A stretch of 64,000 nt of DNA. It comes from Desulfobacterales bacterium. Lineage in GTDB: Bacteria; Desulfobacterota; Desulfobacteria; Desulfobacterales; UBA11574. The DNA lies in NCBI GenBank assembly GCA_022340885.1, contig JAJDND010000066.1, positions 1 to 64,000 of the forward strand, written 5' to 3'. A model generated the notes under the pieces. The model did no database searches, had not been told where the DNA came from, and worked only from the letters and a program-made list of their open reading frames with translations. Both the position numbers and the translations under genes were made by a program. Shown here in pieces: positions 9,190 through 18,066 of this stretch (position 1 is the first letter of the stretch; the number at the start of each line of letters is the position of its first letter).

Positions 9190-9377
9190 TTTTGGATTAA
9201 TTTTTGATTCAAATTTGAATCGACCGGTTCGGGTCATCGCACCTCGGAAAAACACCCAATCCCCTTAAATCCCCCGTATTGTTTATTGCGGCAAATATTG
9301 GAACGGATTTTGCTGTGCCCTGATACTTAAACACATTATTCAAGCGACAATCGTGGTCTCGTTCCATAACCTTCTTC

Positions 9378-9521
9378 GAAGTGGTTTCAAAACCTTCAAT
9401 CGAATTTAAGGTCAAGGCGGACTGAGACGGCCAAGCGCAGGAATATCGCGAATATTTCGAGGATTGGCCGTCTCAGTCCATCACAGAGATTGAGTCCGAG
9501 GGGAGGTTTTGAAACCACTTC
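9378..9521. repeat. MITE-like repeat copy R2 with nested palindromes
   Basis: A 144-bp element with 18-bp perfect terminal inverted repeats, GAAGTGGTTTCAAAACCT (9378-9395) and its complement (9504-9521). Inside it lies a second perfect 16-bp inverted repeat, GGACTGAGACGGCCAA (9419-9434) with its complement at 9464-9479, around the shared core gcaggaatat...gaatatttcgaggatt. It lies between the candidate sigma-54 promoter and the aminotransferase start, so it is within the predicted leader of that transcript. Confidence 0.8.
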
Positions 9522-9550
9522 TATGCAACCATCAAGCAAGGAGTATTCCG

Positions 9551-10858
9551 ATGACGCATTTTACCAATGATCATCTCGAAAAAATACGGGCCGAATTTAT
9601 TCCGCCCGGTCACGGGAGTATCACACCCAGCTACGTAGAATACGCCAGAGGTGCTCTAATCCGGGATGTGGAGGGCAACGAATTTATCGACTTTGCCGGC
9701 GGCATTGGCGTGATGAATGTCGGGCATTCCCATCCCAAGGTGGTAAAAGCCATCAAGGATCAGGCGGAAAAATTCACCCATACATGCTTTATGGTGATGC
9801 CCTATCCGCAGACCGTTGAACTGGCCCGAAAGCTATGCAACATCACGCCGGGATCTTTCGCGAAAAGAGCCCTTTTTATTAACAGCGGGGCTGAAGCGGT
9901 TGAAAATGCGGTCAAAATCGCCAGATATCATACCCAAAGACCTGCCATCATCGCCTTTGAAAATGGCTACCATGGCCGAACACTTTTAACCATGACCCTC
10001 ACCAGCAAAGTCAAGCCGTATAAATTCGGATTCGGCCCTTTTGCCCCTGAAATTTACCGGATGCCCTATGCTTATTGTTATCGCTGCCCGTTCGGTCTTG
10101 AGTATCCCGGCTGCGATGTGGTCTGTGCAGATCATCTTAAAGAGTTTTTTATCAGCCATGTCGCTCCTGAAAAAACAGCGGCTGTCATCGCGGAACCGAT
10201 AATGGGAGAAGGCGGCTTTATCACACCGCCACCGGAGTATTTCCCTAAACTGGTCAACATATGCAGCGACCACGGAATTTTGTTTATCGCCGATGAGATT
10301 CAAACCGGTATGGGACGCACCGGCAAGATGTTCGCCATGGAACACTGGAATCTGGCCCCTGACCTGGTAACTGTTGCCAAAAGTCTTGCTGCAGGAATGC
10401 CGCTGAGCGCGGTGGTGGGGAAAAAGGAGATTATGGAAACGGTCCACCCGTTCGGGCTGGGCGGCACTTACGGCGGCAACCCCGTGGCCTGTGCTGCAAG
10501 TCTTGCGGTCATGGAAATCTTTGAACAGGAAAATTTGCTTCAGGCGGCTCAAAATCTGGGTCATAAGGTGAAAAAACATTTTGATGACTTTCAAAGTGAA
10601 TACGAATTTATCGGCGAAGTCCGCGGACTAGGGCCCATGCTTGCCATGGAACTGGTGGAAGACCGTCAAACCAAAGAACCTGCGGCAGACAAAGCCAAGG
10701 CGCTGGTCAAATTCTGCCATGAAAAGGGGTTGATAATATTGGCCTGCGGCAATTTCGGAAACGTCATTCGAACCTTGATGCCGCTGGTTATCACAGACGA
10801 ACAATTGAATAGGGGTCTGGCTATTTTAGAAGAGGGCCTCCGGTTTTTCTCAAAATGA
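9551..10858 (+). CDS. gabT: Class III PLP aminotransferase, 4-aminobutyrate aminotransferase-like
   Basis: Transfers the terminal amino group of an omega-amino acid (4-aminobutyrate or similar) to 2-oxoglutarate or pyruvate, giving a semialdehyde. It is 435 aa from the ATG at 9551, preceded by AAGGAG; the track start at 9509 lies inside repeat R2 and is rejected. PLP-site features are NSGAEAVENAVKIAR, ENGYHGRT, IADEIQTGMGRTG and the Schiff-base lysine in AKSLAAG. It heads a plus-strand set with the LIV transporter and AOR, which suggests transport, deamination and aldehyde oxidation of one substrate. A cysteine-containing insert (YCYRCPFG) near residue 175 is seen in many GabT-like enzymes. 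The exact substrate is not determined. Confidence 0.85.
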   Translation: MTHFTNDHLEKIRAEFIPPGHGSITPSYVEYARGALIRDVEGNEFIDFAGGIGVMNVGHSHPKVVKAIKDQAEKFTHTCFMVMPYPQTVELARKLCNITPGSFAKRALFINSGAEAVENAVKIARYHTQRPAIIAFENGYHGRTLLTMTLTSKVKPYKFGFGPFAPEIYRMPYAYCYRCPFGLEYPGCDVVCADHLKEFFISHVAPEKTAAVIAEPIMGEGGFITPPPEYFPKLVNICSDHGILFIADEIQTGMGRTGKMFAMEHWNLAPDLVTVAKSLAAGMPLSAVVGKKEIMETVHPFGLGGTYGGNPVACAASLAVMEIFEQENLLQAAQNLGHKVKKHFDDFQSEYEFIGEVRGLGPMLAMELVEDRQTKEPAADKAKALVKFCHEKGLIILACGNFGNVIRTLMPLVITDEQLNRGLAILEEGLRFFSK

Positions 10859-10870
10859 AACGCCCCGCAG

Positions 10871-10954
10871 CCCTGCAAACGGGGATCTTCGCCACACGAC
10901 ATAGGCGGACAAGTCCGCTGCGTACCGACAAGCTTGCAGGGTATTCAGGCGAAG
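10871..10954. repeat. Interlocked palindromes in the intergenic gap (possible pseudoknot)
   Basis: CCCTGCAA (10871-10878) pairs with TTGCAGGG (10934-10941), and CTTCGCC (10887-10893) pairs with GGCGAAG (10948-10954). The two helices interleave in the order 1-2-1'-2', and a perfect hairpin GCGGAC-AA-GTCCGC sits inside (10905-10918). It is placed between the aminotransferase and the next gene. Confidence 0.45.
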
Positions 10955-10963
10955 GCGAATAAA

Positions 10964-11278
10964 ATGAAAAAAACATCCAACCCCCATTCGCCGGTTTTTG
11001 AAAAGATCAAACGGTCACTCGACCCTGCTTTCAGTTATCTCATCTTTGAAAAGGCATTTTCATCCGTCGATAAGGATGTGTTTCATAGCATCATTCAAGT
11101 CATTGGGCAGTTGAATTTGGGAATTTTTGACGCCAAAATTCATCACGACAAACACCTTGGATTATCTTTGCTGGTGGTTAGGACCGATCCAAACAGAGCG
11201 GATCATATTATGCAGGACCTATTAAATGCCGGAATCCCCGATGATATGACGTTTTTTTCCTATGGCAGCATGATTTAG
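10964..11278 (+). CDS. Hypothetical protein, 104 aa
   Basis: I do not recognise a family. The start is set at the ATG at 10964 (MKKTSNPHSP), which has GAAGG upstream; the track start lies in a structured palindromic region. The protein is soluble, mixed alpha/beta, without a signal peptide, and contains a well-ordered C-terminal half (LGLSLLVVRTDPNRADHIMQDLLNAGIPDDM). It sits between the aminotransferase and the LIV binding protein, on the same strand and with short gaps, so it is probably co-expressed with them. Confidence 0.6.
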   Translation: MKKTSNPHSPVFEKIKRSLDPAFSYLIFEKAFSSVDKDVFHSIIQVIGQLNLGIFDAKIHHDKHLGLSLLVVRTDPNRADHIMQDLLNAGIPDDMTFFSYGSMI

Positions 11279-11329
11279 CGGCTATGCTTAATATAAATGA
11301 GCCATAATGAACAAAAGGAGGAGCAATCA

Positions 11330-12586
11330 ATGAAAATCGACATCAGAATTATGGGAAAATTGACCGTGTTTTTTTCTATCGTAGCACTTGTTGCCGCCTT
11401 TTCCGTATTACCCGCTCCGGCAGTGGCGGAAAACGTGGTCAAGGTCGGGAACATTATCCCGCTGTCAGGCCCCTCGGCATCGGTGGGCCAGCAGGGGAAA
11501 CAGGCCCGCGAAATGGCGGTTGAGGAAATTAATGCCGCCGGCGGTATCAAGTCGCTAGGCGGCGCGAAACTGAAGATGATTTACGCCGACTCGGAATCCA
11601 AACCCGAAAAGGGCGTAGCCGAAGCCGAACGTCTGATCAATACCGATAAAGTAAATGTATTGACCGGCTGCTGGAACTCTGCGGTGACCTACCCGACAAC
11701 GGCTGTGGCGGAACGTTACGGCATCCCGTTTATCGTTCCGGTTTCCGTTGCCGATAAAATCACGGAACAGGGTTTCAAGAATGTATTCAGAATTGCAGCA
11801 AAAGACAGTTGGTGGACTCGTGACCAGTTTGCCTTTCTCAAAGATATGGAAAAAGAGTTCCACACACCGGTGAAAACACTGGCTTTTGTTTATGAAAACG
11901 GCGACTGGGGCCAAGGATTTGCGAGCCAATGGAAAATCCTGGCTAAAAAAGGCGGGTATAAGGTTGTCCTGGATGAACCGTATCCTTCCACGGCCACGGA
12001 TCTGAGTCCGGTGGTTCAAAAGATTCGGCGCGCCAGACCCGATGTGTTGATGCTGGTATCCAATGCCGCGGACGCAATCCTTCTAACCAATACGCTGGCG
12101 TCGTATAAGGTGAAACTCAAAGCCGTTATCGCCAGCGGCGGGGGGCATGCGGATCCTTCCTTTTTAAAGGCTACGGGGAAAAATGCCCGGTACCTTTTCG
12201 ATATTGTCGAATGGGAAACCGATGTCAATAAACCGGGCGCCAAAGAAGCCAATGCCAAATTTAAAGCCAAATACGGATACAACCTGGCCGGTGAATCCGT
12301 GGATGCCTATCTGGCCATGTATGTCCTCAAAGATGCCTTGGAACGGGCCGGCTCTCTAGACCCGGCCAAAATTCGAGAAGCACTGGCCACCACCCACTTG
12401 ACCAGTGGGCCCGGCATGATCGTCGGCTATGATTCGGTTGAGTTCGACAAAACCGGCCAGAACAAGAATGCATCTTTGATCATGGTCCAGATTAACGACA
12501 TAGGAAACGGTCTGGAGCGAATTACGGTCTGGCCAAAAAGCGCCCGGCGCGCCGGATATACGCCGGTATTTCCAATGCCTCACTAA
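11330..12586 (+). CDS. livK: Branched-chain amino acid-type ABC transporter substrate-binding protein
   Basis: Periplasmic binding protein of a LIV-type (HAAT) importer. The ATG at 11330 is preceded by AAAGGAGGAGC and gives 418 aa. Residues 1-32 form a signal peptide ending PAPAVAE, followed by VVKVGNIIPLSGPSASVGQQGKQA, the typical opening of the family. Internal signatures are AERLINTDKVNVLTGCWNS and the VVLDEPYPSTATDLSPVV lobe. Ligand is not predictable; with an aminotransferase and AOR next to it, an amino acid or amine-acid is likely. A stem-loop after the stop may keep its mRNA more abundant than that of the permeases. Confidence 0.9.
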   Translation: MKIDIRIMGKLTVFFSIVALVAAFSVLPAPAVAENVVKVGNIIPLSGPSASVGQQGKQAREMAVEEINAAGGIKSLGGAKLKMIYADSESKPEKGVAEAERLINTDKVNVLTGCWNSAVTYPTTAVAERYGIPFIVPVSVADKITEQGFKNVFRIAAKDSWWTRDQFAFLKDMEKEFHTPVKTLAFVYENGDWGQGFASQWKILAKKGGYKVVLDEPYPSTATDLSPVVQKIRRARPDVLMLVSNAADAILLTNTLASYKVKLKAVIASGGGHADPSFLKATGKNARYLFDIVEWETDVNKPGAKEANAKFKAKYGYNLAGESVDAYLAMYVLKDALERAGSLDPAKIREALATTHLTSGPGMIVGYDSVEFDKTGQNKNASLIMVQINDIGNGLERITVWPKSARRAGYTPVFPMPH

Positions 12587-12612
12587 TTAATCGACACGGT
12601 GTTTATTCAAAT

Positions 12613-12641
12613 GAGAGCGTCGTCGGCCGAATGGCGCTCTC
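12613..12641 (+). terminator. Intercistronic stem-loop between livK and livH
   Basis: GAGAGCG (12613-12619) pairs with CGCTCTC (12635-12641), with extra pairs inward, followed by ttctcctt. The T-run is weak, so partial attenuation or a 3'-end stabiliser for the livK message is more likely than full termination. Confidence 0.45.
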
Positions 12642-12670
12642 TTCTCCTTAGCTAGTTAATGAGACGGGAT

Positions 12671-13558
12671 ATGGAATTTTTTCTGGAAAGTATACTCAAC
12701 GGTATTTGTATGGGATCGATTTACGGTTTGACCGCTTTGGGCCTGACCGTGATTTTCGGTGTCCTCAAGGTGATTAATTTTGCACACGGCTCTCTGATCA
12801 TGGTGAGTATGTATGTCGCGTATTGGGCCATCATATATACAGGGGTGCATCCGTATGTTGCACTGATTATCGTTGTTCCGGTCATGTACTTTTTCGGGTA
12901 TTATCTCCAGGACATCGTCATCAAACCCATATTCAAGGCTGAAAAGGATGTTCGTGAGCCGATTACGGTCATTATTGTGACCACCGGTGTCTGGTATATC
13001 CTGGACAACCTGACACTACTGATATTCGGACCGCAATACCGCGGCATTCAGAACAACCCGCTGAGAGGAAAAATGCTGGACATCGGGAATATGCTGATCT
13101 CCGTTCCAAAGCTCTGGGGGTTTGTCACAGCGGTAATCACTGCGGCAGCCGTTTACTGGTTTCTGCAAAAAACGCGGACGGGAAGGGCCATCCGCGCCAC
13201 GAGTCTTGACCGTGAAGCCGCCAGCCTAATGGGCATCAACCAGTTTAAAATCTACAACATCGCTTTTGGTATCGGTACGGCCATTGTCGGGATCTCCGCA
13301 GTAACCCTGGTACCTTTTTATAATATTTTCCCTTCCGTCGGCGTGCTCTTCGATATCAAGGGATTCATCATCGTAGTGCTCGGGGGATTGGGAAGTATCG
13401 GCGGCGCCATTATCGGAGGAATTATCATCGGCCTGATCGAATCGATTGCGCCCATGTTTATGACCGCTACCTGGGCGGAAGCCATCGTATACGGTCTTTT
13501 TCTGGTGGTGCTCTTTGTTAAGCCTTCGGGACTGTTTGGTGTAAAATATGACTGGTAG
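12671..13558 (+). CDS. livH: LIV-type ABC transporter permease LivH
   Basis: Inner-membrane permease of the branched-chain amino acid-type importer. From the ATG at 12671 it is 295 aa (MEFFLESILNGICMGSIYGL matches the family N-terminus); an ATG 12 bases earlier is also possible. About eight hydrophobic helices are visible, with the ATPase-contact region RAIRATSLDREAASLMGI (EAA-like loop) near residue 175 and a glycine-rich C-terminal part (VVLGGLGSIGGAIIGGIIIG). It is followed 29 bp later by livM. Confidence 0.9.
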   Translation: MEFFLESILNGICMGSIYGLTALGLTVIFGVLKVINFAHGSLIMVSMYVAYWAIIYTGVHPYVALIIVVPVMYFFGYYLQDIVIKPIFKAEKDVREPITVIIVTTGVWYILDNLTLLIFGPQYRGIQNNPLRGKMLDIGNMLISVPKLWGFVTAVITAAAVYWFLQKTRTGRAIRATSLDREAASLMGINQFKIYNIAFGIGTAIVGISAVTLVPFYNIFPSVGVLFDIKGFIIVVLGGLGSIGGAIIGGIIIGLIESIAPMFMTATWAEAIVYGLFLVVLFVKPSGLFGVKYDW

Positions 13559-13587
13559 GTTATAAAAACAATTCAACAGGAAAGCGT

Positions 13588-14613
13588 ATGACGCGTAAAA
13601 CGATAAACACATCGGCTCTTATTTTACTGGGGGTCGTTGCCTTTGGAATACCGCTGGTGCTCCGGAGTCCGACGTATCTTCATATTATCTGTTTGCTCTT
13701 TTTCTATGCCTACCTGACAACGAGCTGGAATCTGGTGGGCGGTTTTGCCGGCGTTCTTCCCCTGGGACATTCCGCATTTGTCGGTATCGGTGCTTATACC
13801 TCCACTGTTCTGTCCCTTCAGTACGGAGTCAGTCCCTGGTTAGGGATGATCGTCGGCGGCTTTTTGGCCGGCATTGTCGGAATCCTTATCGGTCTTCCCA
13901 CATTTAAAATGCGTGGGGCCTATTTTGCTCTGGCGACCATTGCTTTCGGTGAAGGAATTCGCGTTATGTTCGAAAACATCGAAACCCTCGGCCCGTTAAA
14001 TATTCGGGGACCGAGGGGGTTGGAAATCCCTCCCACGCATACCGGATTCGTCAATTTCATGTTTAACACAAAGGAACCATACTATTACATTATTCTGGTG
14101 ATGCTCATCGGCGTCATCGCTTTCACCTATTTTATTTCACGCTCCAAACTCGGTTATTTTTTAAATGCAGGGGGTGAAGAGCCCGAGGCCGCCATGTCGC
14201 TGGGGGTCAATGTTGCGCGGGCAAAGCTCATCGCTATGGCCATGAGTTCCTTTTTAACGGCGCTGGCCGGCACCTTTTACGCCCAATTTACACTTTACAT
14301 CTATCCCAAAAGCGTCATGTCATTGGATCTTTCCTTTGAGATCGCCTTTATTGCACTCATCGGGGGAAGAGGCTCCATCGCCGGACCTATTCTGGGGGCC
14401 CTGCTTCTTCGGCCGGTGAGCGATTTTTCACGGATTTACTTCGGTTCTTCTTTGCCAGGCCTTCATCTGATCATTTTCGGCACGGTTCTTATTCTGGTCA
14501 TGATTTTTCAGCCCCGCGGTTTGCAGGAACCGCTGCTGAAAGTTTACAATAAGCTTCTTGACAGAATTTTACAACAAGCTCCCCAAGGAAAAGCCGGACA
14601 TGAATATTCTTGA
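13588..14613 (+). CDS. livM: LIV-type ABC transporter permease LivM
   Basis: Second membrane permease of the importer, 341 aa with about ten hydrophobic segments. The SWNLVGGFAGVLPLGHSAFVGIGAY region and the later IALIGGRGSIAGPILGA segment are characteristic. The cytoplasmic coupling loop is GEEPEAAMSLGVNVARAKL near residue 195. Its 3' end overlaps livG by 14 bp, indicating coupled translation of permease and ATPase. Confidence 0.9.
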   Translation: MTRKTINTSALILLGVVAFGIPLVLRSPTYLHIICLLFFYAYLTTSWNLVGGFAGVLPLGHSAFVGIGAYTSTVLSLQYGVSPWLGMIVGGFLAGIVGILIGLPTFKMRGAYFALATIAFGEGIRVMFENIETLGPLNIRGPRGLEIPPTHTGFVNFMFNTKEPYYYIILVMLIGVIAFTYFISRSKLGYFLNAGGEEPEAAMSLGVNVARAKLIAMAMSSFLTALAGTFYAQFTLYIYPKSVMSLDLSFEIAFIALIGGRGSIAGPILGALLLRPVSDFSRIYFGSSLPGLHLIIFGTVLILVMIFQPRGLQEPLLKVYNKLLDRILQQAPQGKAGHEYS

Positions 14614-15325
14614 AATCAACAATCTTGTAAAGGATTTCGGCGGACTGAGAGCGGTGGATACCCTGAGTCTTTCCATAAAAGAAGGAGAGATCCTTGGCAT
14701 GATCGGTCCAAACGGCGCAGGGAAGTCCACGGCTTTCAATTGTATCGCAGGGGTCTACTCCCCGACAAAAGGCGACATTTTTTTCGCCGGCAAAAAAATT
14801 AACGGGGTTAAGCCGTGGAATCTTTGCAAAGGCGGTCTGGCCCGGACCTTTCAGATCGTCAAACCCTTCAGATCCAAAAGTGTGCTGTACAACGTGATGG
14901 TGGCGAGTTTTGCCACCACGGACAAAACAGCTGCGGCTGAAGAAAAAGCCTTGGAAGTTTTAAAAACGCTTTCGTTCGAGCACAAAAAGGATGAAAGAGC
15001 CGGCAACCTGACCATTGCCGAACTCAAACGTCTTGAAGTGGCCCGTGCCCTGGCCACCGAGCCCAAACTGCTCCTGTTCGATGAGGTGATGGCCGGGCTA
15101 AGACCCGCCGAAGTGGATGAAATGGTCCAAATTATCAAAAATCTTCGCGATCGGGGAATCACCATTTTTGTAATTGAACATATCATGCGTGCCATCATGG
15201 CCCTTTCGGACCGGATAGTGGTGATTCATTTTGGGAAAAAAATCGCAGAAGGCACTCCTCAGGAGGTGGCCTCCAATGAAAACGTGATTAAAGCCTATCT
15301 GGGAGATGAATATGTCGTTTCTTGA
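14600..15325 (+). CDS. livG: LIV-type ABC transporter ATPase LivG
   Basis: First ATP-binding subunit of the importer. The start is set at the ATG at 14600 (MNILEINNLVKDFGGLRAV), giving 241 aa; the track start is 14 codons earlier inside livM. Walker A is GPNGAGKST and Walker B LLLFDEVMAG. The signature motif is unusual: where LSGGQ-type sequences are expected the protein has LTIAELKRLEVARAL, so the canonical LSGG is not visible in this copy. Its partner LivF has a normal signature. It overlaps livM and livF by 14 bp each. Confidence 0.9.
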   Translation: MNILEINNLVKDFGGLRAVDTLSLSIKEGEILGMIGPNGAGKSTAFNCIAGVYSPTKGDIFFAGKKINGVKPWNLCKGGLARTFQIVKPFRSKSVLYNVMVASFATTDKTAAAEEKALEVLKTLSFEHKKDERAGNLTIAELKRLEVARALATEPKLLLFDEVMAGLRPAEVDEMVQIIKNLRDRGITIFVIEHIMRAIMALSDRIVVIHFGKKIAEGTPQEVASNENVIKAYLGDEYVVS

Positions 15326-16022
15326 GGTAAAAAATATCGATGTGTTTTATGGAGATGTTCAGGTCATATTTGATCTTTCTCTTGAAGTTATGGAAGGCGA
15401 AGTGGTCAGCATCATCGGCGGCAACGGCGCCGGTAAATCAACGCTTTTAAAAACCATATCCGGATTGATAAATCCGGCAAAAGGCGAAATTGTATTTGAA
15501 CACGCTCCCATTCAAACCGCTCCTCCCGAAGAAATCGTCGAGCGAGGCATAATACAGGTGCCTGAAGGACGGCGGCTGTTCACCTTGATGTCCGTGAAAG
15601 ACAATTTGATCATCGGCGCCTACAACAGCCGCGCCGAAAAAAATGTAGCGGAAACCATGGAAGACGTTTATTCTCTGCTACCGAAACTCAAAGAAAGAGA
15701 ATCCCAGCTGGCCATGACCCTTTCCGGGGGAGAACAGCAGATGGTCGCCGTAGGCCGGGGGCTTATGGCCCGACCGAAGTTGTTGATGCTCGATGAACCT
15801 TCTTTGGGACTTGCGCCGATCTTAATCAAGGATATTTTCCGGACGGTTCGGGAAATTGCCAACCAAGGGACTACCGTCCTGCTGGTGGAGCAGGATGTCA
15901 AGCATTCCTTGAGTTTGAGCGACCGCGGGTATGTATTGGAACACGGCCGCATTGCCATGGAAGGTCCGGCCGACAAATTACTGGACGATCCTCACATCAA
16001 AACCGCATATCTGGGGCTCTGA
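15312..16022 (+). CDS. livF: LIV-type ABC transporter ATPase LivF
   Basis: Second ATP-binding subunit, 236 aa from the ATG at 15312 (MSFLEVKNIDVFYGDVQV), which has GGGAG 6-7 bases upstream. Walker A is GGNGAGKST, the signature is LSGGEQQMVAVGR and Walker B LLMLDEPSLGL. This completes a five-protein LIV transporter (livK-H-M-G-F). A terminator-like stem follows 36 bp after the stop. Confidence 0.92.
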   Translation: MSFLEVKNIDVFYGDVQVIFDLSLEVMEGEVVSIIGGNGAGKSTLLKTISGLINPAKGEIVFEHAPIQTAPPEEIVERGIIQVPEGRRLFTLMSVKDNLIIGAYNSRAEKNVAETMEDVYSLLPKLKERESQLAMTLSGGEQQMVAVGRGLMARPKLLMLDEPSLGLAPILIKDIFRTVREIANQGTTVLLVEQDVKHSLSLSDRGYVLEHGRIAMEGPADKLLDDPHIKTAYLGL

Positions 16023-16058
16023 GCCCTAATAGGAAAGAGAAAAGAAGGATATATGAAA

Positions 16059-16105
16059 AACCACGAGTGAGCACGAATGAGGCGGATTCGTGGTTATTTC
16101 TTTTC
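16059..16105 (+). terminator. Terminator-like stem-loop after livF
   Basis: AACCACGA (16059-16066) pairs with TCGTGGTT (16088-16095) and is followed by atttcttttct. It probably ends or attenuates the liv transcript before the AOR gene, which begins only 15 bp later. Confidence 0.55.
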
Positions 16106-16120
16106 TAAAAGGGGAAAATC

Positions 16121-17902
16121 ATGTACGGATTTCACGGAAAAATTCTAATAATTGATTTGAGTACGGAAACGTATCGCATCTCTCCGATAGATGATGATAT
16201 CCTTAAATCCAATCTGGGGGGAAGAGGGCTTGCCACCGATCTGTTGCTCCGCCACAACCCACCGGGCGTGGATCCGTTGAGTCCTGAAAACCATTTGATA
16301 TTTGCCATCGGCCCGGTAACCGGAAGCGCGGTCTGGGGCTCCTGCCGTCACGGTGTATTCACCAAGTCTCCCCAAACCGGGTTTTTTTCAGAATCTTATT
16401 CGGGAGGAACCGTGGCCGAATATATAAGCGCTTCGGGATTCGATGCCGTCGTGATCGGGGGTGCCGCCCAAAAGCCGGTCTGGATAGAGATTGGACAAGA
16501 AAAAGCATGCTTTCATCCAGCCGATGATCTCTGGGGAAAAGACACATATGAAACCGAAGATCAAGTGAAGGCCTGGATTAAAAAACATCGTCCGGACGCC
16601 AAAAAGTGCGGGGTGGTCTGCATCGGGCCGGCCGGCGAGAACAAGGTCAGTTTTGCGGTTCTCGAAAACGATTACTGGCGCAGTGCCGGCCGAACCGGCG
16701 TGGGTGCCGTAGCAGGGTCAAAACATATCAAAGCCATTGCCTTTTGGGGAAACCGGAAGAAAGAATTTGCCGATACCGAAGGGATGAAAGATTTCGCCAA
16801 ATCCACGGCGCTGCGGTCAAAAGACGATGCCGGCGTAAAAGCTTACAAAACAATGGGTACGCCCATGCTGGTGGATATCATGAATAAGGCCGGCGGATTT
16901 CCCACCCGTTACTGGAAGAAGGGTCAATTCGAACATGCCGATAAAATCAATGCCGGCGCCCTTCACCAAAGATGCGAAGTCCGACCTCATGCCTGTTTGA
17001 AGTGTTTCATGGCCTGCGGCCGGCTCTCCACCATCAAAGAAGGAAGACATAAAGGACTTAAAATTGAAGGTCCTGAATATGAAACCATCTATGCTTTCGG
17101 TGGCCTGTGTGAAATCGACAGTATCGAGGAAATCGCCTATTTAAATGATATCTGCGACCGGCTCGGCATGGACACCATCAGCGGGGGCAACCTGGCGGCA
17201 TTGGCCATCGAAGCCTCTCGTCAGGGAAAAATCGATGAACCGCTTGAATTTGGCCGGGTGGACGCCGTGGCAAGGCTTTTAGAAGATATCGCACGACGCC
17301 GCGGCATCGGCGATATTCTGGCCAGAGGGATCAAATACGCGGCCAAAGCGTGGAACATGGAAGATCAAGCCGTCCATGTCAAAGGCCTTGAGCCGGCAGG
17401 CTATGACCCCCGGGCACTGAAAGGAATGGGTCTGGCCTATGGAACATCGGCCAGAGGAGCCTGCCACCTGCGTGCTACGTTCTATAAACCCGAACTGGCC
17501 GGGCTTATAGAACCCGACCAGATCAACGGAAAAGCCAAAATGTTTACAGAATGGGAAGACCGTCTGACGATTTTCGATGCCCTGATTCTGTGCCGGTTCT
17601 ATCGGGATCTTTATCAGTGGGATCAACTTTCAGCCATGATTCGGGCGACAACCGGCATGGATCTCACCATCCAAAATATGCGAATCATTGCCGGCGCCAT
17701 CCTTAACAACATCAGACGGTTTAATTTAAGAGAAGGGCTTACCCCCGAAGATGATTGCATCCCAGGACGATTTTTTAAAGAAGCGCTGCCTGAAACCGGT
17801 AAAATTATTACCGAAGATCAAATGAAACAACTTCTAACCGACTATTATCAAGAACGCGGATGGGATGAAAAAGGCAACCTCCTGCCAACGAACGGATCTT
17901 AA
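16121..17902 (+). CDS. aor: Tungsten-type aldehyde ferredoxin oxidoreductase (AOR family)
   Basis: Oxidises an aldehyde to the acid and reduces ferredoxin, using a tungsto-bispterin cofactor and one [4Fe-4S] cluster. The 593-aa length is normal. The N-terminal domain has GRGLATDLLLRHNPPGVDPLSPEN and CRHGVFTKSPQTGFF, and the cluster ligands appear as ACLKCFMAC (CxxCxxxC) near residue 290, with the distal cysteine in LILCRFYRD near 490. AAAAGGGG precedes the ATG. Placement after an omega-aminotransferase and importer suggests it oxidises the semialdehyde produced by transamination and returns low-potential electrons. Aldehyde specificity is inferred only. Confidence 0.9.
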   Translation: MYGFHGKILIIDLSTETYRISPIDDDILKSNLGGRGLATDLLLRHNPPGVDPLSPENHLIFAIGPVTGSAVWGSCRHGVFTKSPQTGFFSESYSGGTVAEYISASGFDAVVIGGAAQKPVWIEIGQEKACFHPADDLWGKDTYETEDQVKAWIKKHRPDAKKCGVVCIGPAGENKVSFAVLENDYWRSAGRTGVGAVAGSKHIKAIAFWGNRKKEFADTEGMKDFAKSTALRSKDDAGVKAYKTMGTPMLVDIMNKAGGFPTRYWKKGQFEHADKINAGALHQRCEVRPHACLKCFMACGRLSTIKEGRHKGLKIEGPEYETIYAFGGLCEIDSIEEIAYLNDICDRLGMDTISGGNLAALAIEASRQGKIDEPLEFGRVDAVARLLEDIARRRGIGDILARGIKYAAKAWNMEDQAVHVKGLEPAGYDPRALKGMGLAYGTSARGACHLRATFYKPELAGLIEPDQINGKAKMFTEWEDRLTIFDALILCRFYRDLYQWDQLSAMIRATTGMDLTIQNMRIIAGAILNNIRRFNLREGLTPEDDCIPGRFFKEALPETGKIITEDQMKQLLTDYYQERGWDEKGNLLPTNGS

Positions 17903-18066
17903 TCGTTTATGTTTTGCTCAATAAAACAGTCGTTTGGGACCTTTCAGGATGTGACGCGCTAAAAATTTTAAAGAATGCGCCATAAATTGCATTATTTGCT
18001 TGTATAAAAAAAAGAGTTGAATTAATAGAGTTATGTTTGAATCAAAAAGTATTTAAAGGAGGATTT

